From positions 1,179,745 through 1,208,427 of the forward strand of contig BFEA01000036.1 in assembly GCA_003427395.1 (NCBI GenBank): a stretch of 28,683 bases of DNA, given 5' to 3'. Made by a program: the position numbers and the translations under genes. Positions 19,182 to 28,478 of the stretch are shown piece after piece. Numbering within the stretch: position 1 is the stretch's first letter; the number at the start of each line of letters is the position of its first letter. The notes under the pieces were generated by a model. It saw only the letters and a list, made by a program, of their open reading frames with translations, was not told where the DNA came from and did no database searches. The DNA comes from Chara braunii (taxonomy: Eukaryota; Streptophyta; Charophyceae; Charales; Characeae).

Positions 19182-20141
19182 CAACGACGAAAAAGCTTTT
19201 AGGGGAGTCACACCCCTCCTGCGGCGCGGATCATCCCTTGAAGTGCAAACCGGGCCCCCGCTTGCTTTCTCCCAAACGTTCTGCCATGTCGGACTTTGCA
19301 GCTCGCTGGCTTGGCTTGGCTTCATTAATTAATTTTTGTTGCAGATACTCTAGTTCATTCTTTATTGTTTTCTCATAATTATGATTCTATACGGGATACC
19401 CTGATGTTGGCAAACGATTGTTTTCATTAGGGACTATATTTTCTATGATTTGTATCACCAATACTCGATTTTGCTCTCGTATCTCTATCTACTCTCCTCT
19501 TAGTCTTTTCGCATCATCCCTTTTTGATCCCCAATGTTAGGTGAGGTAACAAGCAACCATCATTTCCCATCTCTTAGATGACTGATGATTTCTACTCGCG
19601 ACCTTGCCTATCACATCCAATATGTGTACGAACACTATTCTCCCTTTGCCCACTTTACTATTTGATTTTGATTTGTATACTTATTCAAGTTTTTTTATAT
19701 TTTAATGGAATGAATGTGGAATCGATACCCATGGATGCAATCGCTTCGCCATTTCTGTATTGTTGGGGGGACATCTCGCTTGGTGGCTGTTGGAAACGGT
19801 ATGATTGGGACATGACCGGATCGTATCACCGTAATGGTGGAGTGCATGACGAGTTCGTCGTGGGATTATCTGTAACAAACACACACACACACACACACAC
19901 ACGTCCACAACAATATCAACAAACAAACTACGGGCTGCGCACCCGTGCCCTCACGGTAAGTCAATATGGAATCTCCCAATCTGCCGGAATCTCGAGGGGA
20001 GAGCCCCATGTAGTTACCCTGCTCCTGCTCCTTGTTCGCAAGACTGGCTGGTCACACTTTTTTGACAGCCGTTGACTGAGAGTTACCGCAGATAGGACTA
20101 CCGCGTGCGATGGAGGAGGGTACACTTGGGGCCAAATGCCA
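19182..20141. other. No further gene recognised; (CA)12 at about 19879-19902
   Basis: Plus-strand frames up to 165 residues cross a CA microsatellite and have no domain. Several AG acceptor-like sites (for example tttttgttgcag ending near 19344) could belong to an unrecognised spliced gene, but I cannot support exons. Confidence 0.45.
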
Positions 20142-20369
20142 CTACTACCCGTCGTCCCCCGAACATAACGCACCCTGAAATTGAATGTAAAAATGTAAAC
20201 AAGCAATATTGCAGGTGCGGTACAGCCGAAATAAGGGTGCGTTTTGCTCGGGGGCAAGGTCCCACTTGCGCAAATTAGGAGATTTCGGCCGTTGATCTTT
20301 GCTATCTACGGTCAGTATCTCTTATTTCGTGCAAGTGGGACCAACCCCCCCGGCGGACGACGGTAGTAG
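20142..20369. mobile_element. Fold-back/MITE-like element 1
   Basis: Outer inverted ends CTACTACCCGTCGTCCCCCG and the reverse complement CTACTACC-GTCGTCCGCCGG bound about 228 bp. Two further inverted pairs lie inside: 20156-20176 with 20234-20254 (cccccgaacataacgcaccc) and 20258-20282 with 20318-20342 (ggtcccacttgcgcaaatta). The whole could fold into a cross-like structure. No ORF for a transposase is present. I see no clear target duplication. Confidence 0.65.
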
Positions 20370-20640
20370 CCAAGAGGATTGGATAAAGAGCCTGAGGGAT
20401 GAGGGATACTCAGGCTAGGACTTTTTCGACTGCATTCCTGGCCGTTACTGCTGTCAGGTGCATTCAGTTTCGGCCGTAATTGCATTCAGATACATTCCTG
20501 AAACTGCTACGGTAGTGTGAGCATGCCCCAAATCTGATGCGTGTAGTCCTCATAGATGCAGAATAACAGATCAATCGCGATTTTCTGCACGTCTATTCTA
20601 TACACTCACGTCCAGATTCAGGCGCTGGGGCAGTTGCGCC
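20370..20640. other. Intergenic, no feature
   Basis: Contains a short repeated word (gcattc... at about 20435, 20460, 20480, as in tgcattcag) but nothing I can name. Confidence 0.5.
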
Positions 20641-21140
20641 AGGGCACAAGGCTCGAGGGCGCGGCCGGCCGAATCTCCACACTCTTCGAAGGCGGGTGGG
20701 CTACCGGTCGCGGCACTCTTCGAATACGGTCGTGGAGCTCTGTGCTCCCCATGGTGAGATTAACGAAACGAACAGAGCGGGGAAAGAGGAGGCGTTGGGG
20801 GGGGGGGGGGGGGGATGACGGACGGACATTCGTAGGGGGGGAGGGGGTTGGGAAATTGCACGTAGGGCGGGGAGAGGGAAAGGCTGCACGAGAAGCGACG
20901 GCAAAAGCGTTTCGAGGGAAAGGCGCGGGAAAGGCGCGGGAAGGCGCGGGGATGCGCGGCGGGCCCGGGGGGGTTGGGATCTCCACAGAAGGGTGGAGTG
21001 GCCAGAGGAAAGAGAGGGGCTACGGGTAGAGGAGGCAGGGGGAGAGCAAGGACGGAGGAGGGGAAGGAGGGCGGGCGAGAACGAGATTGAGGGAGGAGGA
21101 GGAGGAGGAGGAAGAGCGAAGGGAGGGGTGGTAGACTAGT
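20641..21140. repeat. G-rich upstream region with G-run and GGAAAGGCGCG repeats
   Basis: A G-run at about 20797-20813, then tandem ggaaaggcgcg/ggaaggcgcgg units at 20918-20950 and AGG/GAG-rich stretches to 21130. Long Pro/Ser-rich frames on the minus strand are compositional. Its position 0.5-1 kb upstream of the TOC64-like exon suits a GC-rich promoter-proximal region. Confidence 0.7.
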
Positions 21141-21148
21141 AGATGATC

Positions 21149-21166
21149 CCGGCAGGCTTCGATCTG
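21149..21166. repeat. Short hairpin GGCAG-gcttcgat-CTGCC
   Basis: A perfect 5-bp stem with an 8-base loop containing TTCGA, resembling a T arm. No other tRNA arms flank it, so it is not called as a tRNA. Confidence 0.4.
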
Positions 21167-21330
21167 CCAATCGCCATAACAAGAAGAAGAAGGGAGAAGG
21201 GGTGGCGGCTTGTTCTGAGAAAGAATTGGGATGTAGAGACCGGAAGAAGAAGCTATGGTGGATCTGGAGGCCGTTGCGCGCTGAGCACGTGACTCGGCGG
21301 GCGATCATCGCTTTTCTGTCTTTTTGTCTA

Positions 21331-21460
21331 TCTTCCCCTCCCCCTCCCCCTCCCCCTCCCCCTCCCCCTCCCCCTCTCCCCCCCCCCCCCCCCCCCACCC
21401 CCCCCCCCCCTCCCCCCCCCCCCCCCCCCCCAACCCACCCCCCCGCGCCCCCCAAGCCGC
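21331..21460. repeat. CCCCCT repeat and poly(C) tract
   Basis: About seven CCCCCT units (21334-21377), then an almost pure C tract to about 21455, about 200 bp upstream of the TOC64-like start codon. The minus strand is a long G tract with G-quadruplex potential. Exact length is likely unreliable in the assembly. Confidence 0.9.
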
Positions 21461-21656
21461 CGTACTCCCACACAGACACGCGCGCACGTGTCTCTCCCCT
21501 TTTGTCTATTCCTCTCCGTTTCTTCGTCTCTCTTGCCGTCCGGTCTCTTCCTGTTTTGTCGCCTTTTGCTTTTTGTGATCCGATCATCTATTATTACTGT
21601 CTCATTTTGTCGAAAAAATCTATATCGACTTGTGTTTGAATTTTTGAATTGAATCC
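21460..21656 (+). promoter_or_regulatory. Probable promoter-proximal region and 5' UTR of the TOC64-like gene
   Basis: Pyrimidine-rich sequence (ctctccccttttgtctattcctctcc type) leads to the ATG. A TCTATATC at about 21619 is only 38 bases from the ATG. A transcription start cannot be placed. The TGA 12 bases upstream of the ATG (tga att gaa tcc ATG) is in frame, so translation cannot begin earlier in this exon. Confidence 0.45.
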
Positions 21657-21883
21657 ATGGCGTATCTTTCGGACCGCAAGGTCATGGCCAATGTGTGGGG
21701 TATTTTGGCAATTGGAGTGGCTGTGTCTTTCTTCATCTCGCGGAGACGAAAGCGCGAGGAGGATGAGGAAGGGAAGGGCCCTCCTGGCTTCCTAGAAGAG
21801 TTCGAGATCGAGCCGCCGCCGCCTCCTCTCCCGCCAATGGCGCCTCTTCCGCTTTCGGGTCTAACTTTCTCTGTCAAGGACGT
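21657..21883 (+). CDS. First exon of a TOC64/OEP64-like protein (amidase-like import receptor)
   Basis: ATG in good context (atccATGGCG) with an in-frame stop just upstream. The 75 codons encode a short N-terminus, a hydrophobic segment at residues 11-26 (ANVWGILAIGVAVSFF) followed by basic RRRKR (a signal anchor with a positive cytosolic flank), an acidic linker, a Pro-rich stretch (EPPPPPLPPMAPLP) and LSGLTFSVKDV. The order of anchor, 'LLPPP..P.AP.PL.GLTF.V.DVFD' and then an amidase domain is that of plant TOC64/OEP64, an outer-envelope (or mitochondrial OM64) receptor with an amidase-like domain and C-terminal TPRs that binds Hsp90/Hsp70-escorted preproteins. Only the N-terminus is here. 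The exon ends GAC GT before a consensus GTGAGT donor, splitting a Val codon (phase 2). The assignment rests on one exon, so the paralogue (chloroplast or mitochondrial) is unresolved. Confidence 0.7.
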
Positions 21884-22214
21884 GTGAGTGATATGCTCAT
21901 TTGCTCATCTTCCTTCCTTCCTCTCTCATCTGTTTGGCTTGTCCTGGGCGAGCGCGAATCGGACCAAAAACGTGTCACAACAATCCTCCCGCCCCCGCCC
22001 ACACCAATCTCCCACCGCCTTGCCTCTCTCGTTTTCGTCTCTGACTCGCTCCTTCCCCCCTTCTCCCCTCCCCCTCCCTCCCCATCCTTTTCTGTTGCCG
22101 TCCTTGTCTTTTCTAGGTGGCACACTGCGTACAAACATAACAACTGAACAGGACAAAAGAACCGAAAAGAAATGCGAAGAAATGCGAAGAATGGAAACGA
22201 ACTGAGACTGTAGA

Positions 22215-22470
22215 AAGCATGTGGTTGCGCAGTTCCCTTCCCTTCCTCCCATTCCCTTTCCTCCCTTCCTCCCATTCCTCCCATTCCTCTCATTCCTCCC
22301 TTTCCTCCTTTCCTCCCTTCCTCCCTCTGTCTCTCTCCCTCCCTCCTTCCTTCCCCCTTTGTCTCTGTCCCTCCCTCCTTCCTCCCTCTGTCTCTCTCCC
22401 TCCCTCCTTCTTCCCTCCCTCCCTCCCTCCCTTCTTTCCCTCCCTCCCTCCTTTCCCTGCCGCGTCCCCC
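22215..22470. repeat. Pyrimidine-rich TTCCTCCC block
   Basis: Nearly pure C/T. It includes tandem cattcctccc units (22230-22300) and a roughly 58-bp repeat of cctccctctgtctctctccc with a following ctccctccttccttcc-like part. The large Glu/Arg/Gly frames on the minus strand and Ser/Leu/Pro frames on the plus strand are compositional. Confidence 0.9.
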
Positions 22471-22791
22471 ATCCTTTCTCATTTGGCGTTCCTTCCCGTC
22501 CTTTCCTTACCTTTTGTCGGCCTTGGGCTTTTCTGACGTGTCGCAATGTGTACAAACATGCATAAGACAATAGGGCTTGGGGGGGGGGAGGGGGGAGGAG
22601 GGAGGGAGGGAGGGAGGCACGGGAAGAAGAAGGAAAGAGTAAAATAAAATAAGAGAACGTGGCGGATGTTGCGTTTTCCCCTTTGTTCCTGGACGGCGTC
22701 TTTTTTTCTTTTTTAAATGCTGTGGTCTTTCTTTGTTTCGCGCAGTGATTTTCTGGTTGGTATCTTATCTTATGTGGCGTCATAATATAAG
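22471..22791. other. Intronic spacer with partial echo of 22080-22140
   Basis: The stretch ccatcctttctc...cttttctgacgtgtcgcaat...gtacaaacatg (22470-22560) resembles 22080-22135 (ccatccttttctg...cttttctaggtggcacactg...gtacaaacat), suggesting a duplication that also includes the pyrimidine block. A purine-rich ggagggaggg run follows at 22600. Confidence 0.5.
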
Positions 22792-23164
22792 ATGTGCGTA
22801 GAGTATGTGATGCTATATGTAGTATGTGACACAGTATTACGGAGTAGTATTTTCTTTTCTGATGTTATTAATATAAAAAAATATGGAATATTAGAGGTTG
22901 CTCTTTTCGACCAAGGCAGATTATGGCTTTCATCGTCGAGGGTGGGTTGGGCGCGCCTTGTGGGGGGGATTGTGAGGGGTGACCAGGAACGGGGGAGAGA
23001 GAGAGGGCTCTCTGTCAGCCTTTCTGGTTATTATGGTTTACTGGACGGCTCGTTGTGTATGTACACACATACATGTACTCGTGATTAAAAGAACAAAGAA
23101 AAAAACAGTCCGATGAATAATAAACAAAACATTCTGTGGGCGGGGGCAGTTGCTGTTTATTATT

Positions 23165-23225
23165 TGCCTACTCTCTCTGCCTTCTCTCTCCCTTCTCTCT
23201 CCCTTCTCTCTCCCTTCTCTCTCTG
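23165..23225. repeat. CTTCTCTCTCC tandem repeat
   Basis: About five units of cttctctctccc-like sequence, imperfect at the ends. Confidence 0.85.
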
Positions 23226-23350
23226 TGTTTTTGTTTCTGAAGCCACGAACGCATGTGCGTCGTACAGAATGTATTAATGACAAAGAACGATCCGATGAAT
23301 CGTGACTAGAAGGCTGATATGGGAATGTATGTGCATGGATAGTGATATAT

Positions 23351-23476
23351 ATAAGTATGGATATATGTATGATAAGAATATATATAATGGTATAGAGGTA
23401 TGGATAAAGATATATAAGTATGGATATATGTATGATAAGAAATATATAATGGTATAGAGGTATGGATATAGATATA
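23351..23476. repeat. 63-bp tandem duplication, AT-rich
   Basis: ataagtatggatatatgtat and the sequence after it (gataaga...ataatggtatagaggtatgg) begin at 23351 and again at 23414. Related ggtatggatatag words continue to 23490 and reappear at 23919-23970. Confidence 0.85.
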
Positions 23477-23618
23477 GGTATGGATTAATATAAATAAAGA
23501 TTTGCATAGAATGTAGAGAAAATGTATGCAATCTATGCATATACATGTAGCCTTGTGTAGCAATATATCATTTGCATGCATGTGCACATTGATATCATGT
23601 GACAATATATAAGCATAG

Positions 23619-23811
23619 TGGGTCAATATGACACACGGGGTTGGGGGCAGCCGCCTCTCAACCTACATCCACGTGGGCGGCCTTGTACGCAAGAGGTTTT
23701 GAACAGGGGGAGTTTAAGGAAGAAGATAAAAAATGATTTCACTTTTCTGATTTTGTTTTTTTTAATATTTTTTTTCGCTTTTGCGCTCTGATATCCTGTG
23801 ACAATATATAC
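23619..23811 (+). repeat. Dispersed ~200-bp repeat, copy 1
   Basis: Begins gtgggtcaatatgacacacg and passes cagccgcctctcaacctaca, gcggccttgtacgcaagagg and ttttgaacagggggagttta. It ends near ctctgatatcctgtgacaat followed by atata. The same order occurs at 28161-28361 and, more diverged, at 27864-28028. Confidence 0.85.
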
Positions 23812-23987
23812 GTTTATATAAACAGTTTGTCACAGCCCCTCGTTTGTTGTCCTCTTCTCTCTCTCTGCCTACGGTTTACCGGGCAGTTCTGTTTGTGACG
23901 ATATATACGTTTATATAGGTATGGATATAGGTATAGATATGGATTTCGATATGGATATAGATATAGATGGGATTTATAGAGATATAT

Positions 23988-24243
23988 CTAGGCTACCAGC
24001 CGGGCCGCCCGGGTCGCCTTGTTTTCCCGGGCGGCCCAGCCGTGCAAGGACCAGGGAAGGTCCCAGAAAAAAAGAGTCAAAAAAATCCGAAAAAAAACTA
24101 TGTCATGCAGAAAAATATACTGAACAACTTTTGCCTCAGGGTCACATCGTAATTCTTTACCAAATTTAAAATGAAAAAAAGAATAGATTTTTTTTTTTTT
24201 TTTTTTGCCCGGCATGTGGTCCCGGGCCACTCTGGTAGCCTAG
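23988..24243. mobile_element. MITE-like element 3 with 12-bp perfect inverted ends
   Basis: CTAGGCTACCAG at 23988-23999 and its exact complement CTGGTAGCCTAG at 24232-24243 bound a 256-bp segment. The subterminal GCCCGGG-type sequences on both sides extend the pairing imperfectly. The interior is A-rich on one side and has a T-run (24189-24206). No coding capacity. It lies in a GATA-like repeat, so a target duplication cannot be recognised. Confidence 0.7.
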
Positions 24244-24399
24244 ATAGATATAGATTTCGGTATGATTAGATGATTGTTTTTTATATATAATTTAAATTAA
24301 ATAAAATTTATACAATCTATGCATACATGTAGCTTTTGGCGAAATCTACTATTTTTAAAATTTTTTTTTTTTTCATATGCACGCACAAACCTAGTAGGC

Positions 24400-24639
24400 C
24401 TACCGTCTTCACCCGAACATAACGCATATGCGTTGTATTCGAGCTGCCCCGCCCCCCCCCCACCCCTTAAAATCGATGATTCGATTTGAATGCATGTGCG
24501 TTGTTTTCAAATGCTTCGGCTGTTCCGAATAGAACGCATCTGCGTTGTATTCAAAAGTTCCGGCTGTTCGAATAGAACGCATTCACGTTGTATTCCAATA
24601 GAAAGCAGCCTCTGCGCTCTGTTCGGGGGAAGACGGTAG
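24400..24639. mobile_element. MITE-like element 2 with CTACCGTCTTC ends
   Basis: Left end CTACCGTCTTCACCCGAACA and the complement of the right end CTACCGTCTTCCCCCGAACA agree at 19 of 20 bases, then diverge gradually (about 27 bp of inverted repeat). The interior has about four diverged units around the palindrome-like aacgcat(a/c)tgcgtt, two of them followed by ttccggctgttc. The cccgaacataacgca word is shared with element 1, so the two look related. No ORF. Confidence 0.75.
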
Positions 24640-24930
24640 CCGGTACACTTGCGCTAATTGCCGCTTCTGAACACGGAGACGATGATGTGTAGCGATGACG
24701 TTATGACTGAAGGCCTCGTCCGTCTTGATGAAATCTCATGTCAGTCCTGATTTGCGGACCACGTGGCTTCTTCACAACAAAGACCTGCTTCCCTCTCTTC
24801 CTCCCCCTCCCCCCCCCTTGAAAAACGATACCCCTCTCTGAGTGTTTCATCTGCGATGCAGACCCCCTGGCGTAGCCAATCCAACCCGTGTCGGGACCCC
24901 TATGATATGATGACATGACGGCCTCGGCAC
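24640..24930. other. Intronic spacer, no feature
   Basis: Includes a C-run near 24810. Nothing recognised. Confidence 0.5.
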
Positions 24931-24949
24931 CCATTTGGATTGGGGGCTG

Positions 24950-25770
24950 TCTTACTTTCCCTCTCACTTTCACTCCCACTTTCCCTCCAGGTTGGGATTG
25001 TCCCACTTTCCCTCCAGGTTGGGATTGTCCCACTTTCCCTCCAGGTTGGGATTGTCCCACTTTCCCTCGGAACTGGGGTTGACCCACTTTCCCTCGGAAC
25101 TGGGACTGTCCCACTCTCACTCCAAAATGGGACTGTCCTATTTCCTATGTCCCCTCCCACTTCCCTCCCCTCCCACTTTTCCCTCTAAATTGGGATTGCC
25201 CCACTTTGCCTCCGAATTGGGACTGTCCTGCCTTCACTCCTAAATTTCCCTCCCTCCCACTTTCCCTCCAGGTTGGGAGTGTCCCACTTTCCCTCCAGGT
25301 TGGGACTGTCCCACTTTCCCTCGGAACTGGGACTGTCCCACTCTCACTCCAAAATTGGACTGTCCTATTTCCTATTTCCCCTCCCACTTCCCTCCCCTCC
25401 CACTTTTCCCTCTAAATTGGGATTGTCCCACTATCCCTCCTAATTGGGACTGTCCTGCCTTCATTCGTAGATTTCCCTCCCTCCCACTTTCCCTCCAGGT
25501 TGGGATTGTCCCACTTTCCCTCGGAATTGGGACTGTCCCCATTTCACTCCAAAATGGGACTGTCCTACTTTCCCTCCCACTTCCCTCCCCTCCCACTTTT
25601 CCCTCTAAATTGGGATTGTCCCACTCTCCCTCTGAATTGGCACCGTCCCACTTTTCTGTGACTCCAAAATTTCCCATTTTCTCTACAGGTTGGGATTGTC
25701 CCACTTTTTTTTCGGAATTGGCACCGTCCCACTTTCTTTCACTCCAAAATGGGACTCCCACTTTTCACTC
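24950..25770. repeat. Minisatellite: about 27-bp units with a 227-bp higher-order period
   Basis: Units such as tcccactttccctccaggtt + gggattg repeat with variants (ctcggaactgg, ctctaaattgg, ctccaaaatgg). Larger blocks recur: cctgccttcactcctaaatt at 25227 and a near copy at 25454, and a diverged third at about 25665. The unit length is near a multiple of three, so long open frames persist on both strands (up to 209 codons on the plus strand); they show no domain and are not called as genes. Confidence 0.93.
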
Positions 25771-25922
25771 CTGGCACTTTGCCTGGGTAGCGAGTCCCCC
25801 CCCCCCCTTTCTCTCCTACGTTTCCTCCCACTATCGTAGTGAGGAAAAAGTTGAGGGAAAGTGGAACTGTCCCACTCCGTTTCTTCTCTTTCGGTCGTCG
25901 GTGCATCATCCCTGCACGCTCA

Positions 25923-25970
25923 TGCTTAATTTCCTGCTTAATTTCCTGCTTAATTTCCTGCTTAATTTCC
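25923..25970. repeat. 12-bp tandem repeat x4 (TGCTTAATTTCC)
   Basis: Four exact copies head to tail, ending in a partial tgct. Confidence 0.95.
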
Positions 25971-25984
25971 TGCTAAGAACGTGA

Positions 25985-26271
25985 CCAAGTTTATGCTATA
26001 AATACATCCCTTCCAGAAGTCGTCATATGCTGCACGTAGTTGCTCTAGAATAACCACGGTTATCTCAGAAGTCAGGATGAGCCTTATTAGGAAACAGCAA
26101 AGTCCTATTGATACGTAATCCATCCATAACCTTCCATTTTAGGCCTTCCCGACCAGGTGCATTTGGGCGAGTCCATACATTTTGAATGTATTCGGTCTAG
26201 GAAGCGTCCGAATGCTTATATAGTGTTATGTAGTGGAGCGAGGCCCATAAAGTATTATTCTTATTTTTATC

Positions 26272-26272
<1 letters not shown>
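25985..26272. other. Intronic spacer, no feature
   Basis: Balanced composition with no recognised gene or repeat. Confidence 0.5.
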
Positions 26273-26320
<48 letters not shown>

Positions 26321-26350
26321 TCATTATTATTATTATTATTATTATTATTC
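26273..26350. repeat. (ATT)n microsatellite
   Basis: Two runs of ATT separated by tcattatt. The poly-Leu frame on the plus strand is an artefact. Confidence 0.97.
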
Positions 26351-26519
26351 CATGTATTTGTTCTTGATATTATTTTTTCGGCTGACTCTTTCGCTGGCCC
26401 TGGCTTCCACTGTGCAAGTGTCGTTTCCGTTTTAGGTGAAGGAAAAGTTAGGTGTGTGTGTGTCAAGCAGTTCTGGCTCAGGGCTCAATCATTCAGACGT
26501 GGGGAAAAGGCTGCGCCCT

Positions 26520-27025
26520 ACGGAAGGGAGCCAGAAAGAAAGTAAAAAACGAGAGCGAAGAAAATAAGTTGGAAGAGGAAAAAGTGGGAACCAAAAAAAA
26601 AAAAAAGAAGATCAACAAAGAAGCTAAGTTAAAAGAGGACAAAGAGGAAAGAATTAAAAACAAGAAGAAATGAGAGCAAAGAAACTAAAACAAGAAGAAA
26701 TGAGAGCAAAGAAACTAAGTTAAACCACCAGTACTTGGCCCAGCTATGGGCCGCGGAAAAAAAAAAAAAACAGAGTAGAAACGTTTCTAGTCGGATGAAT
26801 TTGGGAGCTCCTGTAGTGGCCCGTACATTTCCTAAAATAATCGTGGCTTTTGTTAACGGGCATGACTGTAGGAAGTGGACTGGTGCTTTAAAAGAGGAAA
26901 AAGAGGGGGGGGGGAAGGGCAAAGAAGCTAAGTAAAAGAGGAAAAAGAGGAAAGAAGAAGAGGGGAGAAAAAAAAGGAATGGCGAAGAAGGAAAGGAAAG
27001 AAGGAAAGGAAAGAAGGAAAGGAAT
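26520..27025. repeat. Purine-rich block with short tandem repeats
   Basis: Includes a 31-bp duplication (aacaagaagaaatgagagca + aagaaactaa) at about 26659-26720 and aagaaggaaagg units at 26984-27022. A short pyrimidine/purine-balanced island (26770-26890) lies inside. Lys/Glu-rich frames are compositional. Confidence 0.8.
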
Positions 27026-27108
27026 ATTCCTTTGTCAAAAGAGGGTGCCATTGTTTCTTTGGCCTTGTCAATATTCTTTCTTTGTCTCTTTGTCCGGTCA
27101 TTTTTGGC

Positions 27109-27353
27109 ATGTCCGCTCTTAGGCAGGAGTTGTGCGACAACGTATACGGTTACGTTGTTGCACAACGGCAGTTGTAGTGTCAGTTATGCTGTCGGATAAC
27201 GGCAGTTAAAGTGTGTCGCATAATTATTATTATGTCCGCTCTTAGGCAGGAGTTGTGCGACAACGTATACGGTTACGTTGTTGCACAACGGCAGTTGTAG
27301 TGTCAGTATGCTGTCGGATAACGGCAGTTAAAGTGTGTCGCATAATTATTATT
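27109..27353. repeat. 123-bp tandem repeat, two near-identical copies
   Basis: atgtccgctcttaggcagga begins at 27109 and 27232; the copies differ by about one base plus the length of the att run. Each contains an imperfect palindrome, GTTGTGCGACAACGTAT against GTTGTGCAACAACGTAA in reverse complement (about 27129-27166 in copy 1). Confidence 0.93.
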
Positions 27354-27690
27354 ATTACTGGAGTTGTGTGACAACGTAACTGTATGGTGAGACAACGGAT
27401 AGAGTGACGTTGTCACACAACTGCAGTTGTATTGTCAGTTATGCTGTCAGATAACGGAAGTTATAGTGCACACAACTGTAGTAGTATTGTAAAACAACCA
27501 CAGCAACGGTGTCACACAACCACAGGTACGTTGGCACAGAAGCAAAAGGTCCGTTGTCACACAGGTATAGTTGTATTGTCACAGAGTTATGGACATGTTG
27601 TCACGCGGCTACAGTTGTAGTTGTCACACAGGTATAGTTGTATTTGCTACACTGGTGTAGTTGTGTTGTCACAGAACCGCATGCCTGTCT
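27354..27690. repeat. Array of GTTGTCACAC-type motifs, some as palindromes
   Basis: A third diverged copy of the 123-bp unit starts near 27354. It has a perfect 15-bp inverted pair GTTGTGTGACAACGT (27363-27377) with ACGTTGTCACACAAC (27407-27421). Further GTTGTCAC(A/G)C words occur at about 27508, 27553, 27597, 27620 and 27666. Confidence 0.8.
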
Positions 27691-27863
27691 GGCAAAAAAA
27701 AGAAAAGAAAAAAAGAAGGAACAAATTGCTGAAGAAAAGAAAAAAGAAAACAAGAAAAAAAAAATGTTGAACTTTGTTGTGACAGTGGCAATTGGTTTAT
27801 ATGTGGGATGTGTGATTTGCTGTGTTTGACTGATAGGCCTTCCTCTTCCCTTGTCCTTTCCTT

Positions 27864-28028
27864 GTGACACACGGGGATGGGGGCAGCTGGCGCTCAACCT
27901 GTCATCCACGTGGCTGACCTTGTACGTCAGAGGTGATGAACAGCCGGGGCTTTCCTTCCTTCCTTGCTTCTTTCCTTTTTTTTGTTTTGTCTTTCTCCGC
28001 CTTTGCGGTCCGATTCACATGGCCTGTG
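27864..28028 (+). repeat. Dispersed ~200-bp repeat, copy 2 (diverged)
   Basis: Starts gtgacacacggggatggggg and follows the same landmark order as the copy at 23619 (cagc..gctcaacct, catccacgtgg, ccttgtacg...agagg...gaacag), ending near tttgcggtccgattcacatg. The middle is C/T-rich instead of A-rich. Confidence 0.75.
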
Positions 28029-28160
28029 ACGGAGGGGGAGGTGCTTGCATGTTGTTGGACTTGTCATCTAGGATCTGTTTATGTTTGTTTCCCTCTGTTT
28101 TATTACATTTGGCTGTTCCCTTCCTTTTGCTTTGCCTCTTTGCCTTTTGGCTGTGTGCAA

Positions 28161-28361
28161 GTGGGTCGATATGACACACGGGGGTGGGGCCAGCCGCCGC
28201 TCATCCTACATGCACGTGGCGGCCTTGTACGCAAGAGGTTTTGAACAGGGGGAGTTTAAAGTAAGAAGATAAGAAATTAATTGATTTTCTCTTGTTTTCT
28301 CTTGTTTTTTTGAAACTTTTTTTTGCTTCTGTCCTCTGATATCTTTGTGACAATATATATC
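28161..28361 (+). repeat. Dispersed ~200-bp repeat, copy 3
   Basis: Close to the copy at 23619 over gtgggtcgatatgacacacg through ttttgaacagggggagttta and gaagataagaaat to ctctgatatctttgtgacaa. It lies on the same strand as the other two. Confidence 0.85.
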
Positions 28362-28478
28362 TGCATTGTCATTTTTTAAGAAAATTTTAGCTAGTAGTTA
28401 TTAGTACACACTTATATGAGAATGTATGTTGTCGGATAGTTGTTACAAATACATTCACATGCACATGACAAATGTATA

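Noticed and set aside
20760-21639. Long Pro-rich and Gly-rich frames on both strands
   Set aside because: They translate the G-rich and poly(C) tracts. There is no domain, and the frames end where the composition changes.
21874-22783. Glu/Arg/Gly-rich frames of 202 and 285 residues on the minus strand
   Set aside because: These are shadows of the pyrimidine-rich intronic block and overlap each other in different registers.
22749-22785. cgcag acceptor followed by a short phase-compatible open stretch as exon 2 of the TOC64-like gene
   Set aside because: The joined reading gives V-D-F-L-V-G and a stop after about a dozen codons, unlike the expected Phe-Asp amidase start.
25355-25984. 209-residue plus-strand open frame
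   Set aside because: It lies in the 27-bp minisatellite. The protein is a repeat of the same few words and open frames occur on both strands.
26157-26435. 92-residue plus-strand frame with a Leu run
   Set aside because: The run is the (ATT)n microsatellite; no supporting motif.
27109-27353. CRISPR-like array
   Set aside because: It is a tandem duplication of 123 bp without spacers, in a eukaryotic context.
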